DNA from: a bacterium
GTDB lineage: Bacteria > Patescibacteriota > Minisyncoccia > Phycocordibacterales > 2-02-FULL-43-11
Direction: 5' to 3'
Length of the DNA: 7,354 nt
Assembly (NCBI GenBank): GCA_021814895.1
Contig: JAKAHN010000029.1
Coordinates: forward strand, 1 to 7,354
Under the pieces are notes generated by a model. It saw only the letters and a program-made list of their open reading frames with translations. It did not search any database and was not told the DNA's origin. Position 1 is the first letter of the stretch, and each line of letters begins with the position of its first letter. Below are positions 5,965 through 7,354 of this stretch, piece after piece. The position numbers and the translations under genes were made by a program.

Positions 5965-6162
5965 ATGAACGGAGAACCTACGGATCTGGCCCGGGCGATG
6001 TGTCCCGGAAAGAAAGGGCTACAAATTAAGACCTCGTCGATCAGACGGAAAGGAGGCGATTTTGCTAAAATTGCCAGTTTTCGACCACAAGGATCACAGA
6101 GAAAGAGGCTTCGCCTTTCTCGCGAAGAGCGGGAGGAGCGGGCCAAGTATGGAGATGAATGA
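5965..6162 (+). CDS. Hypothetical small basic protein, 65 aa
   Basis: The protein starts MNGEPTDLARAMCPGKKG and ends REEREERAKYGDE, strongly charged with many Arg and Lys. I do not recognise a family. The start is chosen because the upstream leader is a diverged copy of the one before the 117-aa gene, and the two align up to AGTTCTT-ATGAA; the SD (GGGAAGAAAG) is weak and rather distant. An intrinsic terminator begins 15 bp after the stop. The DNA is more GC- and purine-rich than neighbouring genes, and its 3' half contains a hairpin around AGGCTTCGCCT (6099-6121) of the sort seen in dispersed repeats, so part may be non-coding repeat read by chance. A perfect AAAGGAGG at 6049-6056 followed by TTG at 6062 could start translation in another frame. 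Nucleic-acid binding is only a guess from charge. Confidence 0.45.
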   Translation: MNGEPTDLARAMCPGKKGLQIKTSSIRRKGGDFAKIASFRPQGSQRKRLRLSREEREERAKYGDE

Positions 6163-6177
6163 TTTTGTTCGCAGTTT

Positions 6178-6203
6178 AAGGTCGGTTTATACCGACCTTT
6201 TTT
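6178..6203 (+). terminator. Intrinsic terminator of unit 1
   Basis: AAGGTCGGT (6178-6186) and ACCGACCTT (6191-6199) form a perfect 9-bp stem with loop TTAT, and a run of six T overlaps its end (6198-6203). It lies 15 bp after the 65-aa ORF and should close unit 1. Confidence 0.92.
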
Positions 6204-6253
6204 CTTTTCACTTTTTTGCGTCTGGAGTTTTAAGGTTAAAATATTTTTTAAAT

Positions 6254-6284
6254 TTGACAAAAGAAGCTGTCGCGCTAGTATTAA
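6254..6284 (+). promoter_or_regulatory. Promoter of unit 2
   Basis: There is a perfect TTGACA at 6254-6259. The -10 could be TATTAA (6279-6284, spacer 19), which would put transcription start at the ATG at 6291, or TAGTAT (6276-6281, spacer 16). The -35 is convincing; the -10 is ambiguous. It follows the unit 1 terminator by 50 bp. Confidence 0.55.
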
Positions 6285-6290
6285 ATAATC

Positions 6291-6380
6291 ATGATTTTGC
6301 AAATCAACGCTATTATTATCGGAATTATTATTACTTTATTCGCCATCTGGCGGAGTGGAGGGCTAACTCGTGTTTACTAA
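6291..6380 (+). CDS. Putative 29-aa single-span membrane peptide (possible leader peptide)
   Basis: ATG to TAA encodes 29 residues: MILQINAIIIGIIITLFAIW, then the tail RSGGLTRVY. Residues 3-20 form a clear membrane-spanning helix with a positively charged C-terminal tail (Arg21, Arg27), suggesting the N-terminus faces outward by the positive-inside rule. I do not recognise a family. There is no SD, but the promoter box TATTAA ends 6 nt before ATG, as for the 37-aa ORF. The stop is 26 nt before hairpin 1 of leader copy 2, matching the plan of unit 1 (33 nt). It may be a leader peptide whose translation senses something for the 117-aa gene, a free small membrane protein, or a chance ORF in AT-rich DNA; Ile-rich ORFs arise easily in such DNA, so confidence is limited. 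Confidence 0.42.
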   Translation: MILQINAIIIGIIITLFAIWRSGGLTRVY

Positions 6381-6396
6381 AAATTTTTAATTAAAG

Positions 6397-6488
6397 CAAA
6401 CACAAGCCAGCTCTTCACCCCGAGGAGCTGTTTTGTTACCTCGCGCGAGGATGGACAAAATTAACCGGGGAGGAGGAGAGCAGTTCTT
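6397..6488 (+). promoter_or_regulatory. Structured 5' leader, copy 2 (candidate cis-regulatory RNA)
   Basis: Hairpin 1 is CAGCTC (6408-6413) with GAGCTG (6425-6430), then TTTTG. Hairpin 2 is CCTC (6439-6442) with GAGG (6447-6450) and loop GCGC. Next come GGACAAAATTAA, the SD-rich GGGGAGGAGGAGAG (6467-6480) and CAGTTCTT before ATG at 6489. The distance from CCAGCTC to ATG is 82 nt, against 83 in copy 1. The SD region can pair with the upstream GCTCT (6410-6414) and CCCC (6418-6421), which would hide it whenever hairpin 1 is open. Confidence 0.6.
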
Positions 6489-6842
6489 ATGAAGAAAAAA
6501 GTGCTAATCATTGGGTTTGGCGTTGAGAAACACGGGCCAGAAGTCAGCCAGCTTTGCGAGCATTTGAGTAAGACGTACGGACTAAAAGCTGTTTCGTTCT
6601 TGCTTAAAGATGGGGACAAAATTGCGGTGGGGGAATTTGGGCACCACATTTTTTTGGTTAAAGGTTACCCGACGGTGGCTCAGATCGTAACTCTTGTGAA
6701 GATTTATTCAATCAGCGCCAAGATAGTTTGCGTTAGTTTAAATCACCGGTCAATTTGTCCCTCAATCCTCGTGGAGGTTTTAAGTCTTTTAGGGGCTAAG
6801 GTTTGTTACGATATGCCATCTCTCTATACGTTTTTTGAGTAA
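6489..6842 (+). CDS. Hypothetical protein, 117 aa, alpha/beta
   Basis: I do not recognise a family. The protein starts MKKKVLIIGFGVEKHGPEVS; VLIIGFG looks like the first strand and turn of a Rossmann-like fold, followed by a helix (QLCEHLSKTYGL), a strand (AVSFLLKDG) and further alternating hydrophobic strands (HHIFLVKG, SAKIVCVSLN, GAKVCYDMP). It has four cysteines (23, 81, 90, 106) and no signal peptide or membrane segment. It is probably a soluble single-domain protein; nucleotide binding is only suggested by the GFG turn. The start is well supported by the only strong SD in the window (GGAGGAGGAGAG, ending 8 nt before ATG), which sits in the structured leader, so translation is the likely point of control. 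The stop codon overlaps a strong terminator, so it is the last gene of unit 2. Confidence 0.8.
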   Translation: MKKKVLIIGFGVEKHGPEVSQLCEHLSKTYGLKAVSFLLKDGDKIAVGEFGHHIFLVKGYPTVAQIVTLVKIYSISAKIVCVSLNHRSICPSILVEVLSLLGAKVCYDMPSLYTFFE

Positions 6843-6872
6843 CCGCTTTCCTGGCAGAGGGCGGTTTTTTTT
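6841..6872 (+). terminator. Intrinsic terminator after the 117-aa gene
   Basis: AACCGCTTTC (6841-6850) pairs with GAGGGCGGTT (6857-6866), a 10-bp stem with two G-T pairs and loop CTGGCA, followed by eight T (6865-6872). It begins within the stop codon of the upstream gene. Confidence 0.93.
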
Positions 6873-6923
6873 ATGTAAAAAGGCTATTCACACCATATAC
6901 ACCTTTGTAAGGTTTAACTATAT

Positions 6924-6951
6924 TTGACAAGCTTTTAGATATGTATATAAT
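6924..6951 (+). promoter_or_regulatory. Near-consensus sigma70 promoter, probably of the rRNA operon
   Basis: Perfect TTGACA (6924-6929) and perfect TATAAT (6946-6951) are 16 nt apart, the strongest promoter in the window. A short palindrome, ACCTT-TGT-AAGGT (6901-6913), lies just upstream in AT-rich DNA and might be an operator or UP-type region. Transcription should start near 6958. No gene follows for about 400 nt, as expected for an rRNA leader. Confidence 0.85.
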
Positions 6952-6957
6952 ACTTCC

Positions 6958-7354
6958 TACGCTCTATATCTGATCCACTCTATGGTGGAGGCAGTGTTAG
7001 AGTTGACTAATCCGACAGAATTTCTTTTTTTGTCAGGATGTCAGAGTGACCTTTGACAGATGAATGAGTGAACTCGCGAGAAGAAGCGAGTTAGTGTGAG
7101 TAGAAGTGCAAGCAAGTAAGTTAGAATTATCCTGCGATGCTCGCTTTGGCGAGCGAAGCGGGATTGAGTTTGTTTAAACATTTTACACAAATGTTTAGAT
7201 TAAGTACTACGCACAATTCAAATCCTATTTTTTAAAGTAGGTTGATCTAGGAAAAAAATAAAACATCAAGTTAACTATCCTAAAACATTTTGTTTACAAA
7301 ATGTTCGGATAAGTAGCATTCTTTGTTTTGTTCCGTTCCAAATTCATAATTAGA
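6958..7354 (+). other. Gene-free, hairpin-rich transcribed leader, probably of 16S rRNA
   Basis: No credible ORF is present. Hairpins in order: a nested stem closed by CTCTA/TAGAG (6962-7002, inner CCAC/GTGG); AACTCGC (7071-7077) with GCGAGTT (7086-7092); ATCCTGC-GAT-GCTCGC (7129-7144) with GCGAGC-GAA-GCGGGAT (7149-7164); AAACATTT (7176-7183) with AAATGTTT (7189-7196); CCTATTT (7224-7230) with AAGTAGG (7235-7241); and TATCC..AACATTTTG (7276-7292) with CAAAATGTT.GGATA (7297-7311). TTCTTTG at 7319-7325 resembles the boxA antitermination site of rRNA leaders. The last bases, AATTAGA, match what precedes GTTTGATC at the 5' end of 16S rRNA. The rRNA itself is not visible, so this is inference from position and signals. 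Confidence 0.6.
7175..7318 (+). repeat. Duplicated hairpin-plus-tail element within the leader
   Basis: A TTTA-flanked hairpin with stem AAACATTT/AAATGTTT, followed by GAT(T)AAGTA, occurs at 7175-7205 and, diverged, at 7282-7315. In the second copy the stem is longer and the tail reads CGGATAAGTA instead of TAGATTAAGTA. The copies are about 107 bp apart in the same orientation. Confidence 0.55.

Noticed and set aside
6142..6170. AGATGAATGATT resembles a conserved region of RNase P RNA; a similar string occurs near 7059
   Set aside because: The other universal RNase P motifs, such as GAGGAAAGTCC and ACAGAA with GGCTTA, are absent from the region.
5850..6302. 150-aa minus-strand ORF opposite unit 1
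   Set aside because: It crosses the unit 1 terminator, promoter and leader, and has no promoter or recognisable domain; it is a shadow of the GC-richer stretch.
6062..6394. 110-aa plus-strand ORF from TTG as a real gene
   Set aside because: It reads through a strong intrinsic terminator and across the unit 2 promoter and the 29-aa ORF. Only its SD is attractive, so it is kept as a finding, not a feature.

Overview
The window is AT-rich bacterial DNA using the standard stop codons; TGA is a stop, so this is not the Gracilibacteria/SR1 code. A streamlined genome of the candidate phyla radiation (Patescibacteria, Parcubacteria-like) is the best guess. This rests on a short SecD (453 aa) and SecF (303 aa), almost no Shine-Dalgarno (SD) sequences before the housekeeping genes, several promoters placed so that transcription would begin at the start codon, a palindrome-associated transposase, and a lone rRNA-type promoter at the right edge. 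It is an inference from style, not a taxonomic assignment.

Left (1-2593, plus strand): the C-terminal part of a polyprenyl-phosphate sugar-1-phosphate transferase cut by the window edge, an AT-rich inverted-repeat intergenic, a GalE-like nucleotide-sugar epimerase, and a GNAT acetyltransferase. The first two belong to surface polysaccharide synthesis: one makes or alters a nucleotide sugar, the other loads the first sugar phosphate on the lipid carrier. The acetyltransferase follows 30 bp later, with no obvious link to sugars.

Middle (2586-3402): a REP-associated tyrosine transposase (RAYT) on the minus strand, bracketed at each end by inverted pairs of a 17-bp palindrome. A fifth copy lies in frame inside its coding sequence. 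The upstream pair lies between, and partly forms, divergent promoters for the transposase and for secD.

Right-centre (3403-5699): secD and secF, two subunits of the Sec protein-export motor, 23 bp apart.

Right (5701-6872): two successive units with the same layout: promoter, tiny ORF starting at the predicted transcription start (37 aa, then 29 aa with one membrane segment), a structured leader present in two diverged copies, a small ORF of unknown function (65 aa, then 117 aa), and an intrinsic terminator. The paired leaders keep their hairpins while the sequence changes and hold the same distance to the start codon. This is the best candidate for an undescribed regulatory system here.

Far right (6873-7354): a near-consensus promoter and about 400 nt of hairpin-rich, gene-free DNA with a boxA-like site. 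It ends in bases that match the start of 16S rRNA, so it is probably the leader of the rRNA operon.
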